A stretch of 64,000 nucleotides of DNA from Flavobacteriales bacterium (GTDB taxonomy: Bacteria; Bacteroidota; Bacteroidia; Flavobacteriales_D; Sanyastnellaceae), in contig JAIBBG010000005.1 in assembly GCA_019694805.1 (NCBI GenBank), positions 62,001 through 126,000 on the forward strand. The letters are read 5' to 3'. Shown one piece after another: positions 26,103 to 33,273 of the stretch (within the stretch, counting starts at the first letter, position 1; every line of letters starts with the position of its first letter). The notes below the pieces were generated by a model, which did no database searches, had not been told where the DNA came from, and saw only the letters and a list, made by a program, of their open reading frames with translations. The translations under genes were made by a program, and so were the position numbers.

Positions 26103-26881
26103 ATCACCCGCCGATCTTCTATGCCGCTATTCTCTTCGTATCCGCATTAGCCGGAGGCGGTATTTTTCTTCTGACGCACAAACAAAGCAGTAAAGGACTC
26201 AAGTTGCTTCTGGCATTCAGTGCGGCATATTTGCTTGGGCTTACCCTACTCCATCTTTTTCCGGAGCTTTTTGCATCGGAAATTGAACATGCCGGATGGT
26301 ATGTACTTGCAGGATTCATGTTGCAGGTCATTTTGGATTTCTTTTCTCATGGCGTAGAACATGGCCATGCACATACACACGACCACCATCATCACGGAAC
26401 AAGGTTTCTTTTCATGGTCATGATTTCACTTTGGATTCACGCATTTATTGAAGGAATGCCATTTGGAGGCGTGATGGGTGCGCATGATCACGGACATCTT
26501 CACGAACATGCGGGGCATTCACATTCGCATGATCACCGCGATTCACTTTTGATCGGTATATCGTTGCATAAAGTCACCGAAACGTTGGTGTTTACCGCTT
26601 TACTTTTCAGTGCTGGAATATCCAGGATGAAGATACTTTTTTGGGTGGTCCTTTTTGCCCTCATCGCTCCTGCCGGAGCATTTGTGCATTATTTTATAGG
26701 AGAAAATGGAATAGCCAACATTGCTACCCTTACGCCAAAAGTTACTGGTGTGTTGATTGGTATCATACTTCACGTTTCCACCATTATATTATTCGAAAGT
26801 GAAGAAGGGCATAAATTCAATTGGATCAAGTTTGTGGCAATTCTTCTCGGAATTGCGGGAGCAGCGCTGGTTTCGCTGTAG
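26099..26881 (+). CDS. ZIP family divalent metal transporter
   Basis: The 260-residue membrane protein has about eight helices and the ZIP metal-path motifs: HAFIEGMP (114-121) in helix 4 and SLHKVTE in helix 5. Two His-rich cytoplasmic loops (about 84-99 and 127-148, alternating His with Gly, Asp and Ser) suit Zn2+ binding. It probably imports zinc or a related divalent ion across the inner membrane. The start overlaps the methyltransferase stop by four bases. No metalloregulator gene is adjacent. Confidence 0.92.
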   Translation: MNHPPIFYAAILFVSALAGGGIFLLTHKQSSKGLKLLLAFSAAYLLGLTLLHLFPELFASEIEHAGWYVLAGFMLQVILDFFSHGVEHGHAHTHDHHHHGTRFLFMVMISLWIHAFIEGMPFGGVMGAHDHGHLHEHAGHSHSHDHRDSLLIGISLHKVTETLVFTALLFSAGISRMKILFWVVLFALIAPAGAFVHYFIGENGIANIATLTPKVTGVLIGIILHVSTIILFESEEGHKFNWIKFVAILLGIAGAALVSL

Positions 26882-27104
26882 CATGCCATGGAAGAGTATC
26901 ATGCCATCATCAGCATCCATAGACTGATGGTAATCAATAGTCCTCATCTATGATTCAGCACGATCACTCAAAGATCGGCATTAACCCGAATCATGCCATC
27001 GAAATCTAATTCAGCGATTCATCACGAAACCGACAATTAGATCTGGGTTTAACAAGAAGTTAGATCGAAGAAGACAACAGAAAATTCTGTATTGAATTAA
27101 GAGC
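26882..27104. other. intergenic stretch with repeat-family copy
   Basis: No gene is seen. The interval contains a copy of the dispersed repeat (26981-27007) and AT-rich sequence with TTAGATC repeated at 27037-27043 and 27060-27066. Confidence 0.5.
26981..27007 (-). repeat. dispersed intergenic repeat, copy 2 (inverted)
   Basis: TTAACCCGAATCATGCCATC (then GAAATC) matches the copy at 57898-57924 at most positions; its reverse complement carries the GGGTTAA end shared with copies at 8704 and 50921. Confidence 0.5.
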
Positions 27105-27138
27105 AACAAGGAATCAGAAACAACCTTGTTTATTTTTG
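27105..27138 (+). promoter_or_regulatory. promoter of the FKBP gene with flanking inverted repeat
   Basis: A perfect -7 box TATTTTTG lies at 27131-27138. Immediately before it is the inverted repeat AACAAGG (27105-27111) / CCTTGTT (27124-27130), which occupies the -33 to -7 spacer and could be an operator. No TTG box is found at the usual place. The leader is about 100 bases. Confidence 0.5.
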
Positions 27139-27243
27139 CCCGCAAATTTCCGCAGTTCCGGTTTTCCGGTTTTGTTATCTCTGGCCGGACCTTGCAGTTC
27201 ACTGGAATGGCATGCTGCAAGAATCAAACAATCCAAAATTATC

Positions 27244-27723
27244 ATGAAAATTACCCGCGAGAAAGTAGTAGCTATTCATTACACGCTGCGCAATCCGGAA
27301 GGTCAAGTGCTCGACTCGAGCGATGGCAGAGAGCCACTCTATTACCTCCATGGTTACGGCAACCTGATTCCAGGTATGGAAGAGGGTTTGGAAGGCAAAA
27401 CAAAAGGAGAAAAACTTCAGATCAAAGTAAGTCCTGACAAGGGCTATGGTGAACTGGATGAATCCTTGATCCAGGAAGTTCCTTTGGAAGCTTTCGGTGG
27501 ACATAAGCCGCAAGTTGGTCAGCAGTTTCAAGCTGGCAATGATCAACAACGCTACATAGTAACTGTGAAAGCAGTAAGCGATACAGCAGTAACAGTAGAT
27601 GCCAACCATGCGCTGGCAGGCGTAGAATTGCATTTTGATGTAGAGGTCATGGATGTTCGCGACGCTTCACAAGAAGAGATTGCCCATGGCCACGTGCATG
27701 GTCCAGGCGGACATCACCATTGA
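27244..27723 (+). CDS. FKBP/SlyD-type peptidyl-prolyl isomerase
   Basis: The 159-residue protein has the SlyD fold: VVAIHYTLRNPEGQVLDSSD, the PPIase core PLYYLHGYGNLIPGMEEGLEG, the inserted IF chaperone domain (about 70-125; LESLI-like DESLIQEVPLEAF), and NHALAGVELHFDVEVMDV. The tail is His-rich (HGHVHGPGGHHH), like the metal-binding tail of SlyD. It would assist folding by prolyl isomerisation and bind Ni2+ or Zn2+. Start ATG 27244 fits homologues; the longer frame from 27136 begins at the promoter itself and is rejected. It precedes the tRNA/tuf cluster. Confidence 0.92.
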   Translation: MKITREKVVAIHYTLRNPEGQVLDSSDGREPLYYLHGYGNLIPGMEEGLEGKTKGEKLQIKVSPDKGYGELDESLIQEVPLEAFGGHKPQVGQQFQAGNDQQRYIVTVKAVSDTAVTVDANHALAGVELHFDVEVMDVRDASQEEIAHGHVHGPGGHHH

Positions 27724-27822
27724 TAGCAATTCTTTTTCCCTAAGTCTCAGACGGTTGCAAAAACGCGCCAAGAGATTAACAGGTGCAGTGTTGAAATATC
27801 CTGTTTTTTTTTTCAATGACGC

Positions 27823-27852
27823 TTGTTGCGAAGGAAAAAACGACTACATTTG
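27823..27852 (+). promoter_or_regulatory. promoter of the tRNA-tuf transcript
   Basis: TTG (27823-27825), 19 bases, TACATTTG (27845-27852): a perfect Bacteroidota promoter about 70 bases before the first tRNA. Confidence 0.85.
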
Positions 27853-27892
27853 CGCCCCTGTTTGAAAAAACTGGAAGCGCGGAAGCCGCTTA

Positions 27893-27905
27893 AAGTTCTT
27901 TGAAA
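27893..27905 (+). promoter_or_regulatory. boxA-like antitermination site
   Basis: AAGTTCTTTGAAA lies between the promoter and the first tRNA. The same string type (GTTCTTTGA) is found in Bacteroidota rRNA leaders and resembles the NusB/NusE boxA. Its presence here suggests antitermination of the stable-RNA transcript. Confidence 0.45.
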
Positions 27906-27919
27906 TACCTGATTTTACT

Positions 27920-27993
27920 GCCGGTGTAGCTCAGCTGGCCAGAGCAGCTGATTTGTAATCAGCTGGTCGGGGGTTCGAATCCCTCCACCGGCT
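27920..27993 (+). tRNA. tRNA-Thr (anticodon TGT)
   Basis: Acceptor GCCGGTG pairs with CACCGGC; D arm GCTC/GAGC; anticodon arm GCTGA / TCAGC with loop TTTGTAA; T arm GGGGG-TTCGAAT-CCCTC. First of four tRNAs before tuf. Confidence 0.97.
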
Positions 27994-28033
27994 CTTTTTT
28001 TTTATGTTTTTCAGCCTTACAGAAAAACAATCA

Positions 28034-28116
28034 GGGGAGTTACCAGAGTGGCCAAATGGGACAGACTGTAAATCTGTTGTCTTACGACTTCGGTGGTTCG
28101 AATCCACCACTCCCCA
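28034..28116 (+). tRNA. tRNA-Tyr (anticodon GTA)
   Basis: Acceptor GGGGAGT / ACTCCCC; anticodon stem ACAGA / TCTGT with loop CTGTAAA; a long variable arm (class II) as expected for Tyr; T arm TGG-TTCGAAT-CCA. The discriminator A is followed directly by CCA in the DNA (28117-28119), unlike the other tRNAs of this cluster. Confidence 0.97.
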
Positions 28117-28173
28117 CCACAATTGACTCTTCGGGATCAGTTGTAGATCACCAGAACCAAGAATCTGGGAATT

Positions 28174-28246
28174 GCGGGAGTAGCTCAGTTGGTAGAGCAT
28201 TAGCCTTCCAAGCTAAATGTCGCGAGTTCGAGCCTCGTCTCCCGCT
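28174..28246 (+). tRNA. tRNA-Gly (anticodon TCC)
   Basis: Acceptor GCGGGAG / CTCCCGC; anticodon stem TTAGC / GCTAA with loop CTTCCAA; T arm GCGAG-TTCGAGC-CTCGT. Confidence 0.97.
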
Positions 28247-28313
28247 CAACTACAGTGCGAGTGTGGGCATGAGTGTGGTCACTCCGCACGAACACTCACT
28301 ATCTCACTGAACT

Positions 28314-28385
<72 letters not shown>

Positions 28386-28505
28386 CTGAGTTAATTTTAA
28401 GAACAAGGTCTTATAAACAGAGATCTTTACCATGTAAAATCAGTATTTCAAACAAGAAGTGCACTTTTTTAATTATCTAGATAACAAAAACAAAAACAAA
28501 CGCCA

Positions 28506-29693
28506 ATGGCTAAAGAGAATTTTGATCGTTCCAAACCCCACGTGAACATTGGAACTATTGGTCACGTTGACCACGGAAAGACCACTCTGACTGCTGCCAT
28601 CACAACTGTATTGGCTGCGGCTGGTCTTTCTGAAAAAAGAGACTTCGCGTCTATCGACAACGCTCCTGAAGAAAAAGAGCGTGGTATCACCATTAACACT
28701 GCGCACGTAGAGTACCAGACAAAAAATCGTCACTATGCTCACGTTGACTGTCCAGGTCACGCCGACTATGTAAAGAACATGGTAACAGGTGCTGCACAGA
28801 TGGACGGTGCAATCCTTGTGGTTGCAGCTACAGATGGTCCGATGCCACAAACTCGTGAGCACATCCTTCTTGGTCGTCAGGTAGGTGTTCCACGTATCGT
28901 TGTGTTCATGAACAAAGTGGACATGGTAGACGATGCTGAGCTCCTCGACCTCGTTGAAATGGAAATCCGTGAGCTTCTGAGCTTTTACGAATACGATGGT
29001 GATAACACACCAATCATCCGCGGTTCAGCCCTCGGTGGTTTGAATGGCGACCCAAAATGGGTAGAAAAAATCATGGAATTGATGGAAGCAGTTGATACTT
29101 GGATTCCAATTCCTCCACGTGAAGTTGAAAAGCCTTTCTTGATGTCAGTTGAAGACGTGTTCACGATCACTGGTCGTGGTACTGTAGCAACTGGTCGTAT
29201 CGAGCGTGGTGTGATCAACTCTGGTGATGAAGTTGATATCATCGGTTTCAACGAAGCGAAACTGAAGTCAACTGTAACAGGTGTTGAAATGTTCCGCAAA
29301 ATTCTTGACCGTGGAGAAGCTGGTGACAACGTTGGTCTCCTCCTCCGTGGTATTGAGAAGAGCGATATCCGTCGTGGTATGGTAATCGCGAAACCAGGTT
29401 CAATCACTCCTCACACCAAATTCAAAGCTGAGATCTACGTGTTGAAGAAAGAAGAAGGTGGTCGTCACACTCCTTTCCACAACAAATACCGTCCACAGTT
29501 CTACTTCCGTACAACTGACGTGACTGGAGAGATCAACCTTGAAGCTGGCCGTGAAATGGTTCTTCCAGGTGATAACGTATCGATCGAAGTGAACCTCATT
29601 GCACCAATCGCAATGGACAAAGGTCTTCGTTTCGCGATCCGTGAAGGTGGCCGTACCGTAGGTGCTGGTCAGGTGACTGAAATCATCGCGTAA
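28506..29693 (+). CDS. tuf: elongation factor Tu
   Basis: The 395-residue EF-Tu has all GTPase motifs: GHVDHGKT (19-26), switch [23 protein letters not shown], and NKVDMVDD, followed by domains II ([11 protein letters not shown]) and III ([24 protein letters not shown]). It delivers aminoacyl-tRNA to the ribosome. It lies in the conserved order tRNAs, tuf, tRNA-Trp, secE, nusG, ribosomal genes. Codon choice is strongly biased (GGT, CGT), as expected for a highly expressed gene. Two hairpins after the stop end or process its message. Confidence 0.99.
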   Translation: MAKENFDRSKPHVNIGTIGHVDHGKTTLTAAITTVLAAAGLSEKRDFASIDNAPEEKERGITINTAHVEYQTKNRHYAHVDCPGHADYVKNMVTGAAQMDGAILVVAATDGPMPQTREHILLGRQVGVPRIVVFMNKVDMVDDAELLDLVEMEIRELLSFYEYDGDNTPIIRGSALGGLNGDPKWVEKIMELMEAVDTWIPIPPREVEKPFLMSVEDVFTITGRGTVATGRIERGVINSGDEVDIIGFNEAKLKSTVTGVEMFRKILDRGEAGDNVGLLLRGIEKSDIRRGMVIAKPGSITPHTKFKAEIYVLKKEEGGRHTPFHNKYRPQFYFRTTDVTGEINLEAGREMVLPGDNVSIEVNLIAPIAMDKGLRFAIREGGRTVGAGQVTEIIA

Positions 29694-29716
29694 TAACACG
29701 CGTGACTGATACTGGT

Positions 29717-29778
29717 GAAGGTGAAATCTTGAACAGATTTCACCTTCACTTTCACGTTTAAAGAGTAAACGTGTTTTT
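29717..29778 (+). terminator. tandem hairpins after tuf, the second with a T run
   Basis: A 13-pair perfect stem GAAGGTGAAATCT / AGATTTCACCTTC (29717-29747, five-base loop) has no T run. Six bases later CACGTTTA / TAAACGTG (29753-29773, AAGAG loop) is followed by TTTTTG, a typical terminator. Together they may end most tuf transcripts before tRNA-Trp and secE. Confidence 0.75.
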
Positions 29779-29831
29779 GAGATGAATCTTGGAAGTTGAA
29801 CAACAAGATTCTGTAAAGAAAAAATTGATAC

Positions 29832-29902
29832 ACGGGCATAGTTCAACGGCAGAATAGCGGTCTCCAAAACCGTTGATCTAGGTTCGAATCCTGGTGCCCG
29901 TG
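29832..29902 (+). tRNA. tRNA-Trp (anticodon CCA)
   Basis: Acceptor ACGGGCA / TGCCCGT; anticodon stem GCGGT / ACCGT with loop CTCCAAA; T loop TTCGAAT; discriminator G. It sits between tuf and secE, the common bacterial position. Confidence 0.97.
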
Positions 29903-29949
29903 CAAAGTTTAAACTTCACCACTTCCCACGGGAAGTTAAAAGAAAAGAT

Positions 29950-30174
29950 ATGGCTGGAATTAAAACCTATTTGGAGGAATCATACCAGGAGCTGGTTCAG
30001 AAAGTGACCTGGCCTACATGGTCAGAGCTACAGGAAAGCACTGTTCTGGTATTCGTAACAACTTTTATCCTGACTATTTTGATTTTCCTGATGGACTTCA
30101 TCTTCGGCGTTAGCGGAGGTGCAGATTCTATGTGGAAAGGCGTAGTCGGAATGTTGTACGCATTCCTCACCTGA
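29950..30174 (+). CDS. secE: preprotein translocase subunit SecE
   Basis: The 74-residue protein has the SecE core: an amphipathic helix with YQELVQKVTWPTWSELQEST, then one transmembrane helix (about 33-55, VLVFVTTFILTILIFLMDFIFG). The motif VTWPT is the family hallmark. It clamps SecY in the inner membrane for protein export. The short single-helix form is usual outside the Gammaproteobacteria. It is followed by nusG after 25 bases and belongs to the tuf-rpoC super-cluster. Confidence 0.97.
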   Translation: MAGIKTYLEESYQELVQKVTWPTWSELQESTVLVFVTTFILTILIFLMDFIFGVSGGADSMWKGVVGMLYAFLT

Positions 30175-30199
30175 TTAATCATCCAGATCCAGGAAAAAC

Positions 30200-30748
30200 A
30201 TGAGCGACTTCGAAAAAAAATGGTACGTTGTACGGGCCATCAGCGGTAAAGAAAAAAAGGTGAAGGAGTACATCGAAAGCGAAATCAAAGCCCGCGGAAT
30301 GCAGGACTTTGTAGCGCAAGTACTCATCCCAACTGAGAAGGTATTTCAGGTAAGAAATGGCAAAAAAGTAAGCAAGGAGCGCAGCTACCTACCGGGATAT
30401 GTGCTCATTGAAGCTGCCCTGATTGGTGAAGTACCACACATTATCCGAAACATCACCAATGTGATCGGGTTTCTTGGTGCTGAAAAGAAGGGAGATCCTA
30501 TTCCACTAAGACTTTCGGAAGTGAACCGCATTCTTGGTAAAGTGGATGAGCTCGCTGAAAGCGGTGAAGAATTGAGCATTCCTTATGTAGTTGGTCAGAA
30601 TGTGAAAGTCATCGACGGTCCATTCAACAACTTCGAAGGGGTGATCGAAGAGATCAATGAAGAGAAGAAGAAACTCAAAGTGATGGTGAAGATTTTCGGC
30701 CGTAAAACTCCAGTTGAATTGGGGTATATGCAGGTTGAGAAAGAGTGA
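30200..30748 (+). CDS. nusG: transcription termination/antitermination factor NusG
   Basis: The 182-residue protein has the NGN domain (KWYVVRAISGKEKKVKEYIE, YLPGYVLIEAAL, HIIRNITNVIGFLG) and the C-terminal KOW domain (VGQNVKVIDGPFNNFEGVIEEIN). It binds RNA polymerase, aids elongation and couples transcription with Rho or ribosomes. It lies between secE and the L11-L1-L10-L7/12-rpoBC genes; the 215-base gap after it contains a tandem repeat. Confidence 0.98.
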   Translation: MSDFEKKWYVVRAISGKEKKVKEYIESEIKARGMQDFVAQVLIPTEKVFQVRNGKKVSKERSYLPGYVLIEAALIGEVPHIIRNITNVIGFLGAEKKGDPIPLRLSEVNRILGKVDELAESGEELSIPYVVGQNVKVIDGPFNNFEGVIEEINEEKKKLKVMVKIFGRKTPVELGYMQVEKE

Positions 30749-30752
30749 TGTA

Positions 30753-30826
30753 GAGTTATGAATTATGAGTTATGAATTATGAGTTATGAATTATGAGTTA
30801 TGAATTATGAATTATGAGTTGTGAAT
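30753..30826 (+). repeat. tandem repeat, 14-base unit, between nusG and rplK
   Basis: Four perfect head-to-tail copies of GAGTTATGAATTAT (30753-30808) start four bases after the nusG stop, then a degenerate copy (to about 30826). It has no spacers and is not CRISPR. Such short AT-rich repeats can vary in copy number by slippage. Confidence 0.9.
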
Positions 30827-30963
30827 GATCAATGAGATTCATGGTTCATGGTGGTGAAATAAAATAGATTAAACGAGCGTGTGGTGCGCAATGAATAAAA
30901 CAGTTTGTTACGATTCGCTTCCCCTTGCAATCCACGCACACACAAATAAATAAATAAAGTAAA

Positions 30964-31401
30964 ATGGCGAAAGAAGTTTCTGGATTCGTCAAACTGCAAA
31001 TCAAAGGTGGTGCAGCAAATCCAGCTCCTCCTATCGGTCCTGCACTGGGTTCCAAGGGTGTAAACATCATGGAATTCTGCAAGCAATTCAATGCAAGGAC
31101 ACAGGATAAAGCTGGTAAAGTTTGCCCGGTATTGATCACCGTTTACAGTGATAAGTCTTTTGACTTTATCATCAAAACGGCACCGGCTGCTGTTCAGCTC
31201 CTCGACGCTTCAAAAGCGAAGAAGGGCGCGGCAGAATCAAACCGCCAAAAGGTTGGCTCAGTAACCTGGGATCAGGTACGAGCTATTGCAGAAGACAAAA
31301 TGCCTGACCTCAATTGCTTCACCGTAGAGTCTGCTATGAAAATGGTAGCAGGAACTGCGAGAAGCCTCGGAATTCAGGTAACCGGTAACCGTCCTTTCTA
31401 A
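30964..31401 (+). CDS. rplK: 50S ribosomal protein L11
   Basis: The 145-residue protein matches L11: [36 protein letters not shown] at the N terminus (with the Pro-rich segment that moves during factor binding) and the rRNA-binding C-terminal domain ([13 protein letters not shown]). It binds 23S rRNA in the GTPase centre with L10-L7/12. First of the rplKAJL group; rplA follows after 22 bases. Confidence 0.99.
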   Translation: MAKEVSGFVKLQIKGGAANPAPPIGPALGSKGVNIMEFCKQFNARTQDKAGKVCPVLITVYSDKSFDFIIKTAPAAVQLLDASKAKKGAAESNRQKVGSVTWDQVRAIAEDKMPDLNCFTVESAMKMVAGTARSLGIQVTGNRPF

Positions 31402-31423
31402 TTTTTTCGGAGGAAAAACAGCA

Positions 31424-32116
31424 ATGGGAAGTCTAACTAAAAATCGGAAAGCTGCAGTGAGTAAATACGACGGTGAAAAGTCGTACAATCTCTCTGAAGC
31501 TGCGTCAATCGTGAAAAAAATCACGACTACAAAATTTGACGCCTCTGTGGACATCGCTGTTCGCCTCGGCGTAGATCCGAAGAAGTCCAACCAAATGGTT
31601 CGTGGCACTGTGTCACTTCCTCATGGTACGGGTAAAACCGTTCGCGTACTTGTGCTCTGCACACCTGACAAGGAAGCAGAAGCAAAAGCAGCCGGAGCGG
31701 ATCACGTAGGACTGAACGAATACATCGAAAAAATCAAAGGCGGATGGACCGATGTGGATGTCATCATCACCACACCCAACGTTATGGGGCAAGTAGGTGC
31801 ACTGGGCCGAATTCTCGGACCACGTGGACTGATGCCAAACCCGAAAACGGGTACTGTGACTATGGATGTTGGAAAAGCTGTAACAGAAAAGAAGGCTGGT
31901 AACATTGATTTCAAAGTGGACAAAACCGGTATTATTCATGCAAGCGTTGGTCGTGTATCATTCGATGCCACCAAACTCGCTGAAAATGCGCAGGAGTTGA
32001 TTCACACAATCGTGAAACTGAAGCCCTCTTCGGCTAAAGGTACTTATATCAAGAGCATCTCAATGAGCTCTACAATGAGTCCTGGTGTTAATGTTGAACC
32101 AAGAACAGTGAGCTGA
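31424..32116 (+). CDS. rplA: 50S ribosomal protein L1
   Basis: The 230-residue protein matches L1: [33 protein letters not shown]-type hinge segment ([26 protein letters not shown]) and the [11 protein letters not shown] strand. It builds the mobile L1 stalk and in many bacteria represses its own operon by binding an mRNA mimic of its 23S site. It is preceded by GGAGG (31411-31415), one of the few good Shine-Dalgarno sequences here. Confidence 0.99.
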   Translation: MGSLTKNRKAAVSKYDGEKSYNLSEAASIVKKITTTKFDASVDIAVRLGVDPKKSNQMVRGTVSLPHGTGKTVRVLVLCTPDKEAEAKAAGADHVGLNEYIEKIKGGWTDVDVIITTPNVMGQVGALGRILGPRGLMPNPKTGTVTMDVGKAVTEKKAGNIDFKVDKTGIIHASVGRVSFDATKLAENAQELIHTIVKLKPSSAKGTYIKSISMSSTMSPGVNVEPRTVS

Positions 32117-32148
32117 TCGCTGGTATAATCTAATCGGAGGAATTCTTT

Positions 32149-32676
32149 ATGACTAAAGAACAAAAGAACCAGGAGATCGCTGATTTGGTTGAAGCGCTGA
32201 AAAGCAATGAAATCTTCTACCTAAGCGATACTACCACTCTGAACGCTGAGGCTACCAGCCAACTTCGTCGCGAATGTTTCAAAGCAGGAATCAAAATGCG
32301 TGTTGTTAAAAACACCCTTTTGAGAAAAGCGATGGAGCGCGTTGAAGGCAAGGACTACAGCCCATTATTTGAATCATTGCATGGCAATACTGCCGTGATG
32401 TTTGCTTCAGTGGGTAATGTTCCTGCAAGGCTCATCAAAGAGTTCAGAAAAAAACACGAAAAGCCTGCTTTTAAAGCAGCATTTATTCAGGATGATTGTT
32501 ATGTCGGAGCTGATCAACTCGAAGCGCTCGTTGCTCTCAAGAGCAAGGAAGAATTGCTTGGAGATATCCTCGGACTTCTTCAATCTCCAGCCAAAAACGT
32601 TATTTCTGCACTTCAAGGAAGCGCTGGAAACAAAGTTGCTGGCCTCGTGAAAGCGCTCGAGGAAAGAAACGCTTAA
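32149..32676 (+). CDS. rplJ: 50S ribosomal protein L10
   Basis: The 175-residue protein matches L10: N-terminal rRNA-binding part (FYLSDTTTLNAEATSQLRRECFKAGIKMRVVKNTLLRKAME) and C-terminal helix that carries L7/12 dimers (NVISALQGSAGNKVAGLVKALEER). A GGAGG sequence lies 10 bases before the ATG. L10 with L7/12 usually regulates this operon post-transcriptionally; no leader structure was verified here. Confidence 0.98.
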   Translation: MTKEQKNQEIADLVEALKSNEIFYLSDTTTLNAEATSQLRRECFKAGIKMRVVKNTLLRKAMERVEGKDYSPLFESLHGNTAVMFASVGNVPARLIKEFRKKHEKPAFKAAFIQDDCYVGADQLEALVALKSKEELLGDILGLLQSPAKNVISALQGSAGNKVAGLVKALEERNA

Positions 32677-32724
32677 AACAACATCAATTTATCAATTAAA
32701 ACAACCTTTTAAAAATCCAATAAA

Positions 32725-33102
32725 ATGGCTGATTTGAAAGCAATGGCAGAAAGCCTCGTAAACCTTACAGTAAAAGAAGTAAACGAGCTGGCCAAAATTC
32801 TGAAAGATGATTACGGTATCGAGCCAGCAGCTGCTGCTCCTGTAATGGTTGCTGGTGCCGCTGGTGGCGGTGCTGCTGCAGCTGAAGAAAAAACTGCATT
32901 CGACGTTATCCTCACCGAAGGTGGTGCTAACAAACTCGCAGTAGTGAAACTGGTGAAAGATCTCACTGGTCTCGGACTGAAAGAAGCGAAAGATGCAGTT
33001 GATAAAGCTCCATCACCTCTCAAGACCGGTGTTACTAAAGACGAAGCAAACGCTCTTAAAACACAACTTGAAGAAGCAGGAGCTAAAGTTGAGATCAAGT
33101 AA
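32725..33102 (+). CDS. rplL: 50S ribosomal protein L7/L12
   Basis: The 125-residue acidic protein has the dimerising N-terminal helices ([20 protein letters not shown]), an Ala/Gly hinge (about 38-55) and the factor-binding C-terminal domain ([32 protein letters not shown]). It recruits translational GTPases. It is followed by a 171-base gap with strong hairpins before rpoB. Confidence 0.99.
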   Translation: MADLKAMAESLVNLTVKEVNELAKILKDDYGIEPAAAAPVMVAGAAGGGAAAAEEKTAFDVILTEGGANKLAVVKLVKDLTGLGLKEAKDAVDKAPSPLKTGVTKDEANALKTQLEEAGAKVEIK

Positions 33103-33126
33103 TATCACAACTCATTAAAATAGTTG

Positions 33127-33195
33127 AGGCCCCCTTCCATACGCAGTGTGGAAGGGCGGCCTAAACTCATTTGTGAACGATACCTCATCGTTCAC
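33127..33195 (+). promoter_or_regulatory. two hairpins in the rplL-rpoB intergenic region
   Basis: Hairpin 1: AGGCCCCCTTCCA (33127-33139) pairs with TGGAAGGGcGGCCT (33149-33162) in 13 pairs with one bulged C. Hairpin 2: GTGAACGAT (33173-33181) pairs perfectly with ATCGTTCAC (33187-33195), loop ACCTC. Neither has a T run, so attenuation or RNA processing between ribosomal protein and polymerase genes is more likely than full termination. The same gap in Escherichia coli holds an attenuator and an RNase III site. Confidence 0.7.
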
Positions 33196-33273
33196 ACAAC
33201 ATACACCGGATCCGCCGACAGGAGTTCCGGATTTGTTGTCTGAATACTCAGGCTACAAGAGAAGCAAAGTCGC

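Noticed and set aside
27136-27243. N-terminal extension of the FKBP-type isomerase
   Set aside because: It begins inside the -7 promoter box and lacks any similarity to SlyD proteins.
30753-30826. CRISPR array
   Set aside because: The repeat units are directly adjacent with no spacers and are only 14 bases long.
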